From an uncultured Erythrobacteraceae bacterium (GTDB taxonomy: Bacteria > Pseudomonadota > Alphaproteobacteria > Sphingomonadales > Sphingomonadaceae), in NCBI GenBank assembly GCA_950071875.1, contig CATMNW010000122.1:1-7253 (forward strand): a stretch of 7,253 nucleotides of DNA, read 5' to 3'. The stretch's first letter is position 1. Each line of letters starts with the position of its first letter. The notes beneath the pieces are model-generated. The model ran no database searches and was not told the DNA's origin. It saw nothing but the letters and a program-made list of their open reading frames with translations. Position numbers and translations under genes: made by a program. Shown here piece after piece: positions 1 through 6,233 of the stretch.

Positions 1-2097
1 GGGCGGCGCCGAATAATCGGTGCCCGCCGTTCCCGCGCGGCGGTGGGCCGGGCACCCTCCGCAGGCGCGCGATACGATCACCGATCGGCCCGGGGCATTG
101 CTGCGATAGAGATTGTCCAGCAGCAGAGACACTTCGCTCGTGCCTCTCAGAAGCTTGTCGAGCAACGCGCGGTTCTCAGTGGCCGAATCGAACGCGCGAT
201 GCCGTTCTTCGCTGATCAAGCTATCGAACCGCTCCCGGCTCATATGCCCGAACTCGGTTAGTCGCACGACCGCGCGCTGGAAATAGTCCGCCCAGTGATC
301 TTCGCTACGAAGCTCGAATGCAGACTCGGTTTCGCCCTCCTGCTGCGCGATGCACGACGGCGGTTGGGATTCAAGCTCAAGCATGCCGGCCCGGGCCATC
401 ATGATCAGCGTTCTCATGTTCCAGGACTGATTGTAGTCGGACTGTCGACGCAGCCGTGGCGGAACGACGGCGAGGTCTACCTCGAGCAGTCGTCCAATTG
501 TATCGAGTTGGGTACTGCCGCCATACATCGTTGACCATCGTTCGAACGCGAGGTCGTCGCTGATCAGCGACGGCGAGGCGATCTGATTGGCAATTTCCTG
601 ATCTTCGCGCGAATAGATCAGGAACGAAGCCGAGGGGCAGCCATCCCGCCCGCCACGCCCTACTTCCTGATAGAACCGATCGAGCGTTTCCGGAACGGCA
701 GCATGGATCACCGTGCGGACGTCCCGCTTATCGATGCCGACACCAAATGCGGAGGTGGCGACCACCCCGTCAAGTTTGCCTTCGGCCCATTGATCGATGA
801 TCCGCAGACGATCGGCAGGCGCCGTCTCGCCGTGGAAGCAGTCAATGCGCACATAGCCTTCCTTGCGCAGGCGCCGAAACCAACGCCTCGCATCGCTGCG
901 CTTGGTCACATAGAGGATGAACGGCCTTGGCGCGTACCGCAAGACTTCGAGGACCTTGCGGTCCTTCTCGTCGGGATTGTCCTCGCGATGCACCCAATAC
1001 TGCGGCTCGGGCCTCAAATGGACCGAGGCGACCATCTGGACCGTGCGCGTGGGGGCGAAGAGAGCGTCGATCGTCTCCACCGTGTCTGGCGTCAGGGTGG
1101 CCGACATAAGCAGCGTCCTGAAGCGGCGACGTTCCGGACATGCTGCGAGTAATCCCCGGCGTACACCTGCCAGCATCTGGAATGCCGGCCGGAAACCATC
1201 ACCCCACTGGCTTATCAGATGCGCCTCATCGACGATGAGATAGGATAGCAACCCGATGCGCGCCGCATCGTACAATGACGGCAGCAATGCCCCCGTCACT
1301 GCTTCGGGTGAGCAATAGAGGATTCCTTGGCGGCCCTCGCGTACTGCGGTCTTGATCGCGGTTCGCTCCTCCGTGCCGAGGCCGGAATGCCACGCGAGCG
1401 ATGGCACATCGCGCCGGGGAAAGCGGCGCTTGAGCATCAGCCGCATTTGTCGCGCCTGATCTAGTACCAGTGCCGTGGTCGGAACAACACACAGCGACAA
1501 GCCGCCCTCTAGTCCGCGGGCGAGAACCGGCGCCTGCGCGACGAAGCTCTTACCCGATCCAGTTGGTAAGGCAACCACCAGGGTTTCCCCGGGTGGTAGC
1601 AGAAGCGCGCTGCGGACCGCCTCACGCTGACCAGGCGACACATAGCTGTCGAATCCACTTGCTTCGCCGAGAAAAGGATCGATCGGTCGCTGCCAGTCGA
1701 GCCGTACATTCTGTTCGCCGAAGATGTCCTCGAAGACCGGATTGTCGCTGTCGTCCACCCACGTCGCGTCCCATGGCCGCGCCTCGACCAAGAAATGGCC
1801 GTTCGCCTCGCTATGTGCGCGAATGCCGAATTCTGCCCACGCTGCGCGGCTCGGCCAACCCGGGCCCGATGGAACCCGCAACTGGGCTTGCTGGCCAGAG
1901 CGCAACGACTGCCGGCGCAGAATGTGCCGAAAGAGCGCCATCGCGTCCTGATGATCCTGTAGACGGCCGGTCCCTTGCGACGCTCGCAGAATCTGTCCCA
2001 GCCTGTCGAACACGCCGTCAGTGCTCAGGGTGTCGGCTCCCAAGCTCGAAAGGTCGAGCAGGGCATCCTGCAAGCTGCCGAAATCGAGAACGGCCAT
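1..2097 (-). CDS. dpdF: DpdF-like RecQ-family DEAH helicase (3' end beyond window)
   Basis: An open frame of 699 codons without a stop runs from ATG at 2097 off the left edge. I translated it by hand. Helicase motifs appear in order: Q-like region SPGQREAVRSAL (154-165), Walker A PTGSGKS (178-184), DEAH (290-293), SATLT (332-336), ILYVTKR (394-400), motif V ATSAFGVGIDKRDVR (447-461) and motif VI YQEVGRGGRDG (476-486). This order and the GRGGRDG arginine finger are typical of RecQ-type superfamily 2 DNA helicases. About 150 residues precede the helicase core, and a cysteine motif ACGGCP (678-683) lies near the edge. This layout fits DpdF of the 7-deazaguanine (Dpd) DNA modification-restriction system, where DpdF is needed for restriction. 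It follows the SNF2 gene with a TGATG overlap, so the two are probably translated together. No break is seen. The RecQ-type class is near certain. The DpdF name is from memory of the family and from the neighbour. Confidence 0.78.
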   Translation of the reverse strand, partial: MAVLDFGSLQDALLDLSSLGADTLSTDGVFDRLGQILRASQGTGRLQDHQDAMALFRHILRRQSLRSGQQAQLRVPSGPGWPSRAAWAEFGIRAHSEANGHFLVEARPWDATWVDDSDNPVFEDIFGEQNVRLDWQRPIDPFLGEASGFDSYVSPGQREAVRSALLLPPGETLVVALPTGSGKSFVAQAPVLARGLEGGLSLCVVPTTALVLDQARQMRLMLKRRFPRRDVPSLAWHSGLGTEERTAIKTAVREGRQGILYCSPEAVTGALLPSLYDAARIGLLSYLIVDEAHLISQWGDGFRPAFQMLAGVRRGLLAACPERRRFRTLLMSATLTPDTVETIDALFAPTRTVQMVASVHLRPEPQYWVHREDNPDEKDRKVLEVLRYAPRPFILYVTKRSDARRWFRRLRKEGYVRIDCFHGETAPADRLRIIDQWAEGKLDGVVATSAFGVGIDKRDVRTVIHAAVPETLDRFYQEVGRGGRDGCPSASFLIYSREDQEIANQIASPSLISDDLAFERWSTMYGGSTQLDTIGRLLEVDLAVVPPRLRRQSDYNQSWNMRTLIMMARAGMLELESQPPSCIAQQEGETESAFELRSEDHWADYFQRAVVRLTEFGHMSRERFDSLISEERHRAFDSATENRALLDKLLRGTSEVSLLLDNLYRSNAPGRSVIVSRACGGCPAHRRAGTAGTDYSAPP

Positions 2098-2099
2098 CA
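2095..2099 (-). promoter_or_regulatory. TGATG stop-start overlap joining the two helicase genes
   Basis: On the minus strand the TGA stop of the SNF2 helicase (2099-2097) shares its A with the ATG of the RecQ-like helicase (2097-2095). Only a weak purine stretch, GGGTGG, stands upstream. Reinitiation by ribosomes finishing the first gene is the likely way the second is started, which would hold the two proteins at linked levels. Confidence 0.8.
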
Positions 2100-5000
2100 G
2101 ACACCACCCGAAACGCGATCGGTCGCCGAGCGGCTTCCCGAGATGAAGATGGCTCCGATCGTGTCGAGGCGGGTGCGGGGGTCTCGGATGCCATTCCGCA
2201 AGGCAGCGGCCAGTTGCTCCTCGAAGGCAAGCTCGCCATCGTCTTTGGCTCCGACAGCGAACTGTGCCCGCGCGCGCAATTGGCCGAGACGCCCGTGATC
2301 GATGCTCGCGGCGCGCTGCTCTGCCTGGGCAAGGGTCGCGACGAGGTCGGGGCTAGTGCGCAGCGCAGTTTCGGCGGCATCCCGGGCCTTGCCGCACAGC
2401 TCCGACCAATATGCCATTTCAGGCAACTGAAGTTGCAGCAGCCGCTGCCAGCGCCGCGCGTTGAGGTTAAGATCGACCGCTCCGCATCGGTCCGGTTCGA
2501 CCGCATAAGAGCGCTCCAGACGCGAAAGGAGCACCTCGTCGCGCACCAGCGCAAGCTCACGGTCGAGCCAAATGGTTTTGTAAAAGGGAGCGAGTAACAT
2601 ATCGCCCCGCCGGCGGACCGCGCTGCGCGCGGCGCTCGAGTCCCGGCCATGATTTGTCAGGATTTCGGCTGCGGCGCCGATGTCCGCTTCGAGAATGAAG
2701 TCGAATCGGAAGTAGATATCAGCGACAGGGTCGCCTGCATGATCGGGTGCGAAGCGCCACATAGCAAAAGAGCGCCCGCGATCGTCAGCTTCTGTTAGTG
2801 CCGTCATACCGCTGATCAATGCGTCGCCGTAGCGCAACAGGCCGACGCCTCTAGCACGAGCAGCACTGTTGAGCGCCGTGCGCCGGCGAAATGTGTAAGG
2901 AATAGTCCTGATCGAACGTCCGAGCCTTGACCCAACGGCGAGATCGAGTGCGTCCGCGCAACACGCGACGAAGGTCGGCAAGGCAACGAGCGTGTGCCGG
3001 TTGGATGTCGAGTAGACATAGCGGAACGGCGCGGCCAGGCCCGCTCCCGCAATGAGTTGCGGTTCATTGCTCCGGCCAAACTGCAAGGTCTGCTCGAGCC
3101 AGATGGCCGTGTCGCTCGCCAGCGACTGCCAGTCCTCATCCACGTCGCATAGTTGGTCGACGAAGGAGGTCGGAGGTGCGCCTAATGAATCCAGTGCATC
3201 CTGCTGGTCGATTGCCTTAATCTCGCGTTCGATCAGTCCCTGTTCGCCTGCGCTGCTCTTAGTCAACTCGTTCAGCGCTTCGGCGCCATCGATAAACAGC
3301 GGACGCGCGATTCCGTGCACCATCTGCTCGATTAGATATTGGAGGCTCGCAATCGACCGGTCGAACACCTTCAGCGCGGAATCGAGATAGCCGACCCAAG
3401 CGATCTCGACGGGATCATCCTCGCAAGCCAGCACGAGGGAACGCACGGCCTCGCCCGATCCATATCGGTCTGCCCGGCCCAGTCGCTGTTCGATTCGGTT
3501 CGGGTTGAGGGGCACATCATAGTGAACGACAACCTTCTTCCCGCCCTGAAGGTTGAGCCCTTCCTCGGCGCGGCTATCGCAGACCAGCACGCGCCGATCG
3601 GCGGCCCACTCGAATGCTGTCCAGGCGTCGTCCTCCGGATCGTGCCGATCGACGAAAATACCGAGATCCTCTGTGATGCGTTTTGCGAGAGTATCGGCCG
3701 TCTTCGCGTCGGAGCAGAAGATAACACATTGTGCCTGGGCGCGGAGGAGTGGACCGAGCGCATCCAGCAGCGCTCGCGTTCGATCTTCGAACAGTCCTAT
3801 TCGTCCCAGATACCGGTTGATCGCCGCGAAGCGATCCGGAACTCCTATCATCTCCGTCTGACCAGCCACGAACCCGATCATCCTTGGCCCAGAGCTTGAG
3901 TATTGCGAGGCCTGATCCAGCACTTGCCAGAAGGCACGGACGCGGCTGTTCCAGAAATTGTCCGAAGCTGCGGCATCAAGCTTGACGGCTTCGTCGAATC
4001 GCCAATCATCGATGGCTGTTGTCAGCGCCGCACGATCACTGCTGCGATACCGGACGATCGTGGCTCCCGACCGGTCTGGCGTCAGCCCGCTGATGCTCCG
4101 CCGGCGGTGCCGCAAGATGCGACGGTGCAAGCGGTAGACCTCGCTCAAATGAGCGTGCAGCCGAGCGACCGCGTCGACAAGCGCAGGGTCGTCTTCCTCG
4201 GGCATGGTGTCGATCACGCTTCGCAGGGCGCTCGCATGCTGCTGAAGCAGTTCGTCCTGAGGGAAGAGGGTAGCGAGTTGGTCGATCGTATAGTCGAGGT
4301 ACAGCGCGTTTTCGGGCGTGAGGCCAGCAACTATCTCCGCCAATGCCTGACGGCTCTCTACCTTGCGGCGGAACGCCTCCTCGCCGCCCAGCGGATAGTT
4401 CATGGGGTCCAGCAGGTGCAGCATCTCGAGGAAGCCGCGTTCATTATGGAGAGCCGGGGTCGCCGACAATAATAGAACTCGGTCGATTGCCGGCGCCGCG
4501 GCGGCAATGTCGGCATAGAGTCCTTTAGCGCCGCCGGCAACGCGTTCGGTCAGATGATGGGCTTCATCGATAACCAGCATTGTCGCCTTTGGCAGCAGCG
4601 CTCGGATCCGCTCAGCATTGTCGACAGCTACCACGTGTATACTGCGATCGAGACATCGCTCGAGGTGGAATTTACGGGCAAGTTCATCCCGCCACTGGGC
4701 GATCAGCACGGGAGGGACGACCACGAGGATTGTACTTTCCTCCTGTGCGTCAAGAACGCATTGGCGGATGAGCACGCCCGCTTCGATCGTCTTGCCGAGT
4801 CCGACCTCGTCGGCAAGGAGATATCGCTGCACAGGATCCTGCAAAATCCGCCGCACGACCTCGATCTGATGGGCCTCGAGTTCGATCGCAGATGCGAGCA
4901 GCGCCGACATCCCCATCGACGCCGCACGTTGGCGCGTCTGCGAGCGGACAAAGGCACTTCGACCGTCGGAGAACCGCGGACTCTCGTTGATCCGGTTTGC

Positions 5001-5342
5001 GAGGAATGGCGTTGGATCCTCGATGGGCCGGGCCCACCTTGTGAAGACCGCATCGACCTTCAGATGCTTCGATTTGCTGTTCGGGAACTGGACGAATTGG
5101 CTGTCACCATGATCGTCGAGCAGCCTACCGATCTCCCAAGCGCCGGCCGCCCTGTCAAAATGGTAGACGCGTGTCTGTTCGGCAAGCGTCACACGCTCAA
5201 TCAGTTCGCACTCTATGTCGTACACGACAGGAGTAGAAGTGGGCGAATCGAAATACTCAACCGAGCAGCGAACCCCTCTCCGAGCGACCTGCTTTCCGAC
5301 ACCTAGTGCCGCGTGCTCTCCCCCGATTGCCCGAACGAACAC
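2097..5342 (-). CDS. dpdE: DpdE-like SNF2-family helicase
   Basis: Complete frame of 1081 codons with a GTG start. The N-terminus carries GVGKQV (14-19) and VEYFDSPT (28-35), a small beta domain typical of DpdE and related SNF2 proteins. Helicase motifs follow in order: LEAHQIEVVRRIL (155-167), motif I DEVGLGKTIEAG (178-189), Ia VVPPVLIAQWRDEL (208-221), II DEAHH (259-263), III LLSATP (291-296), an arginine-rich linker RLHRRILRHRRR (404-415), IV CVIFCSDAKTAD (539-550), V VCDSRAEEGLNLQ (587-599) and VI RIEQRLGRADRYG (616-628). The last 400 residues have no motif I know. This is a cytoplasmic ATP-driven DNA translocase. DpdE takes part in the restriction arm of the Dpd system, which acts on DNA lacking 7-deazaguanine. 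DrmD of DISARM is the main alternative, but the adjoining RecQ/DpdF-like gene argues for Dpd. All ATPase motifs are intact. The start is discussed separately because a G7 tract precedes it. Confidence 0.78.
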   Translation of the reverse strand: MFVRAIGGEHAALGVGKQVARRGVRCSVEYFDSPTSTPVVYDIECELIERVTLAEQTRVYHFDRAAGAWEIGRLLDDHGDSQFVQFPNSKSKHLKVDAVFTRWARPIEDPTPFLANRINESPRFSDGRSAFVRSQTRQRAASMGMSALLASAIELEAHQIEVVRRILQDPVQRYLLADEVGLGKTIEAGVLIRQCVLDAQEESTILVVVPPVLIAQWRDELARKFHLERCLDRSIHVVAVDNAERIRALLPKATMLVIDEAHHLTERVAGGAKGLYADIAAAAPAIDRVLLLSATPALHNERGFLEMLHLLDPMNYPLGGEEAFRRKVESRQALAEIVAGLTPENALYLDYTIDQLATLFPQDELLQQHASALRSVIDTMPEEDDPALVDAVARLHAHLSEVYRLHRRILRHRRRSISGLTPDRSGATIVRYRSSDRAALTTAIDDWRFDEAVKLDAAASDNFWNSRVRAFWQVLDQASQYSSSGPRMIGFVAGQTEMIGVPDRFAAINRYLGRIGLFEDRTRALLDALGPLLRAQAQCVIFCSDAKTADTLAKRITEDLGIFVDRHDPEDDAWTAFEWAADRRVLVCDSRAEEGLNLQGGKKVVVHYDVPLNPNRIEQRLGRADRYGSGEAVRSLVLACEDDPVEIAWVGYLDSALKVFDRSIASLQYLIEQMVHGIARPLFIDGAEALNELTKSSAGEQGLIEREIKAIDQQDALDSLGAPPTSFVDQLCDVDEDWQSLASDTAIWLEQTLQFGRSNEPQLIAGAGLAAPFRYVYSTSNRHTLVALPTFVACCADALDLAVGSRLGRSIRTIPYTFRRRTALNSAARARGVGLLRYGDALISGMTALTEADDRGRSFAMWRFAPDHAGDPVADIYFRFDFILEADIGAAAEILTNHGRDSSAARSAVRRRGDMLLAPFYKTIWLDRELALVRDEVLLSRLERSYAVEPDRCGAVDLNLNARRWQRLLQLQLPEMAYWSELCGKARDAAETALRTSPDLVATLAQAEQRAASIDHGRLGQLRARAQFAVGAKDDGELAFEEQLAAALRNGIRDPRTRLDTIGAIFISGSRSATDRVSGGV

Positions 5343-5378
5343 TGCCCCCCCGTTTCTCCATCTTGTTAGGCCTCACTG
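5340..5378 (-). promoter_or_regulatory. dpdE start region with G7 tract and out-of-frame upstream ATG
   Basis: The assigned start is GTG at 5342-5340. Directly upstream on the minus strand is a run of seven G (5351-5345). An ATG at 5361-5359 lies 19 nt upstream, out of frame, and has its own Shine-Dalgarno-like GTGAGG about nine bases before it. Reading from that ATG ends after 34 codons. Removing one G would put it in frame, giving a start of MEKRGA before the GTG residue. An in-frame stop TGA (5375-5373) closes the dpdE frame upstream, and no other in-frame start lies between. The GTG itself has only the G run and a distant GGAG as ribosome binding site. GTG fits the expected family N-terminus, but initiation here is unsettled. 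Confidence 0.5.
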
Positions 5379-5403
5379 ACGACGACTACTTCACCGGTCA
5401 GTA

Positions 5404-5432
5404 CTTATCTGCAACAAAAACGAAACTTTCTA
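5404..5432 (-). promoter_or_regulatory. weak promoter candidate for the helicase operon
   Basis: An AT-rich patch in otherwise GC-rich sequence lies 60-90 bases before the dpdE start. On the minus strand it contains TAGAAA (5432-5427), a 17-base spacer and GATAAG (5409-5404). The spacing fits a sigma70-type promoter but both hexamers match the consensus poorly, so this rests mainly on position and base composition. Confidence 0.25.
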
Positions 5433-5467
5433 AACCCTTTTGTCGCAGTCCCCAGGGCGGGCAGTCG

Positions 5468-5482
5468 CCGCCCCCCGGGCGG
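5468..5482. repeat. short GC hairpin CCGCCC/GGGCGG
   Basis: Six-base arms (5468-5473 and 5477-5482) flank a 3-base CCC loop in the dpdE leader. No T run follows on either strand, so it does not look like an intrinsic terminator. It could arise by chance in such GC-rich sequence. Confidence 0.3.
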
Positions 5483-5510
5483 ACCCATACCTCACATAGG
5501 TGCTGGAACT

Positions 5511-5538
5511 CCAGTTCAGCGCTGGAGCGCTCAACTGG
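5511..5538. repeat. 28-bp near-perfect palindrome upstream of dpdE
   Basis: CCAGTTCAGCGCT (5511-5523) is separated by GG from AGCGCTCAACTGG (5526-5538). The arms are inverted complements at 12 of 13 positions, the one mismatch being C opposite C (5517/5532). The AGCGCT inside each arm is itself a palindrome. It lies about 170 bases upstream of dpdE and just before the IS3 remnant at 5560. The symmetry fits a dimeric repressor operator, a recombination site or a strong cruciform or hairpin. No T run follows, so it is a poor intrinsic terminator. Whether it belongs to the helicase operon or to the mobile debris cannot be told from this copy. Confidence 0.6.
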
Positions 5539-5559
5539 TAGCGGCCTGCTTCTGGTTTC

Positions 5560-5711
5560 TCGGACGGGCGAAGGTCGCAATTCACGAGCGATGAACTTCG
5601 GCGCTGATGGCCGCATCACTATGTTCCCTGAACCGGTCGAGCAGCGCCTGGGACAACGCCGCACTGGAGAGCTTCTTTTCATCGCTCAAGAGCGAACGCA
5701 CCGCGCGCAAG
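5560..5711 (+). mobile_element. IS3-family transposase fragment, frameshifted
   Basis: Two pieces of an IS3-type DDE integrase core lie in adjacent frames. The first (5575-5604) reads SQFTSDELRR, matching the usual DRGSQ-FTS segment; the bases just before it read SDGRR, a disturbed form of SDRG. The second, from about 5604, reads LMAASLCSLNR and then AWDNAALESFFSSLKSERTARK (5646-5711), the conserved segment carrying the catalytic glutamate in ESFFSSLK. Restoring one C near 5604 would join the two, giving RRLMAA across the gap, so a 1-base deletion is the likely break. The N-terminal half, the usual tail with the RRHS motif, and recognisable terminal repeats are all missing. It is a dead remnant. 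Confidence 0.75.
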
Positions 5712-5746
5712 GGGCATCGTGCGGAAGCAGCGATATACAGGAGACA

Positions 5747-5836
5747 GAACAAGGCAGGTCGGGGTCCACCAAGATGGGTCAGACCAACATCCGCAAGTTG
5801 CTTATCATCGGCGCCATGAGCCGGCTCCGCTGGATC
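5747..5836 (+). mobile_element. IS110-family transposase C-terminal fragment
   Basis: The frame reads SGSTKMGQTNIRKLL and IIGAMSRLRWI (about 5762-5836). This is close to the conserved C-terminal signature of IS110/IS1111-family transposases (KMGQ..IR+LL..GAM), part of the Tnp_20 region with the conserved serine area just upstream. Only about 25-30 residues remain. The N-terminal DEDD domain is absent and the usual C-terminal tail with KPRM is replaced after RWI by HNH endonuclease sequence. Junctions on both sides are with unrelated fragments, so it is a scar of recombination or deletion rather than an active element. Confidence 0.7.
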
Positions 5837-6116
5837 ATCGCAGCCGCGCACATCCGCCCGGTCGAGGCTAACGGGCCTGATATAGTCAGCAGCAATGGCC
5901 TCGCGCTTTCCGGCACTGCACATTGGATGTTCGATCGCGGCCTGATCAGCTTGAACGACGACCTCAAGATCCTGATCTCAAGGCAAGCAAATGATGTCGA
6001 CGGGATTTCGGGCGATCGTAAACCCAACAGGTCATGCCCTACCACCATCTCGTATCGGCGATTGACGGCATCCGCATTTCCTAGCCTGGCACCGCGAGCA
6101 TTGTTTCAAGCACTGA
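5837..6116 (+). pseudogene. HNH_2-type endonuclease, C-terminal remnant with frameshift and stop
   Basis: From 5840 the frame reads AAHIRPVEANGP, then NGLALSGTAHWMFDRGLIS, then DDLKILISRQANDVDGIS. This matches the HNH_2 nuclease signature: H in AAHI, N in NGL, H in the AHWMFD segment. After about 6010 the homology continues one frame over as IVNPTGHALPPSRIGD (6015-6062), a TGA (6063-6065), then RHPHFLAWHREHCFKH and a natural TGA at 6114-6116. The closing pattern HP.FL.WHRE..F is usual for the C-terminus of this family. One extra G at 6010-6012 explains the frameshift, since removing it gives DGISAIVNPTG. The gene therefore has three defects: loss of its N-terminus at the IS110 junction, a 1-base insertion and a premature stop. 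Such nucleases cut DNA, often in restriction of foreign DNA. The catalytic residues are still readable but a working protein is very unlikely. Confidence 0.78.
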
Positions 6117-6180
6117 CCTGCCGCGTCGGTACGGCGTCCCGTCTTGACTAAGCAGGGTTCTGGGCCAAGTTAGGGTGTCA

Positions 6181-6216
6181 CAGCGGAAAGCTCACGCGCT
6201 GCCGTGAGAATCGCTG
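6181..6216. repeat. two-part inverted repeat in the spacer after the M41 gene
   Basis: Inner arms CTCACG (6191-6196) and CGTGAG (6203-6208) flank a 6-base loop. Outer arms CAGCG (6181-6185) and CGCTG (6212-6216) extend the stem after an internal loop of GAAAG against AAT. It lies 18 bases past the stop of the minus-strand protease gene, where a terminator would be expected, but neither strand has a T run after it. It may be a weak or Rho-assisted transcript end, or an mRNA-stabilising stem. Confidence 0.4.
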
Positions 6217-6233
6217 TCAGGCACAGGTGCGTC

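Noticed and set aside
703..1152. 149-codon plus-strand open frame and the minus-strand frame at 842-1141
   Set aside because: Both overlap the RecQ-like helicase between its DEAH and motif V regions and have no homology of their own.
1470..2597. 375-codon plus-strand open frame across the helicase junction
   Set aside because: It lies antisense to both helicase genes, is rich in Arg, Pro and Ser as GC-rich shadow frames are, and has no motif.
4554..5306. 250-codon plus-strand open frame
   Set aside because: It is antisense to the SNF2 gene over the Walker A and DEAHH motifs, which are plainly coding on the other strand.
2097..5342. DISARM DrmD as the identity of the SNF2 gene
   Set aside because: The SNF2 motifs alone would allow it, but no DUF1998, methylase or PLD gene is seen, and the coupled partner is a RecQ/DpdF-type helicase rather than DrmA.
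5375..5402. Inverted repeat ACTGAC/GTCAGT in the dpdE leader
   Set aside because: Six-base arms with a 16-base loop are within what chance gives in a region of this size.
5398..5682. 94-codon minus-strand frame ahead of dpdE
   Set aside because: It runs antisense through the IS3 fragment and the palindrome, and its product is not recognisable. Its last 50 residues cover otherwise unexplained DNA, so a remnant cannot be wholly excluded.
5306..6151. 281-codon plus-strand open frame
   Set aside because: It overlaps the 5' end of the SNF2 gene, begins with sequence of no known family and passes through IS110 and HNH fragments before leaving the HNH frame at about 6010. It is a chance fusion.
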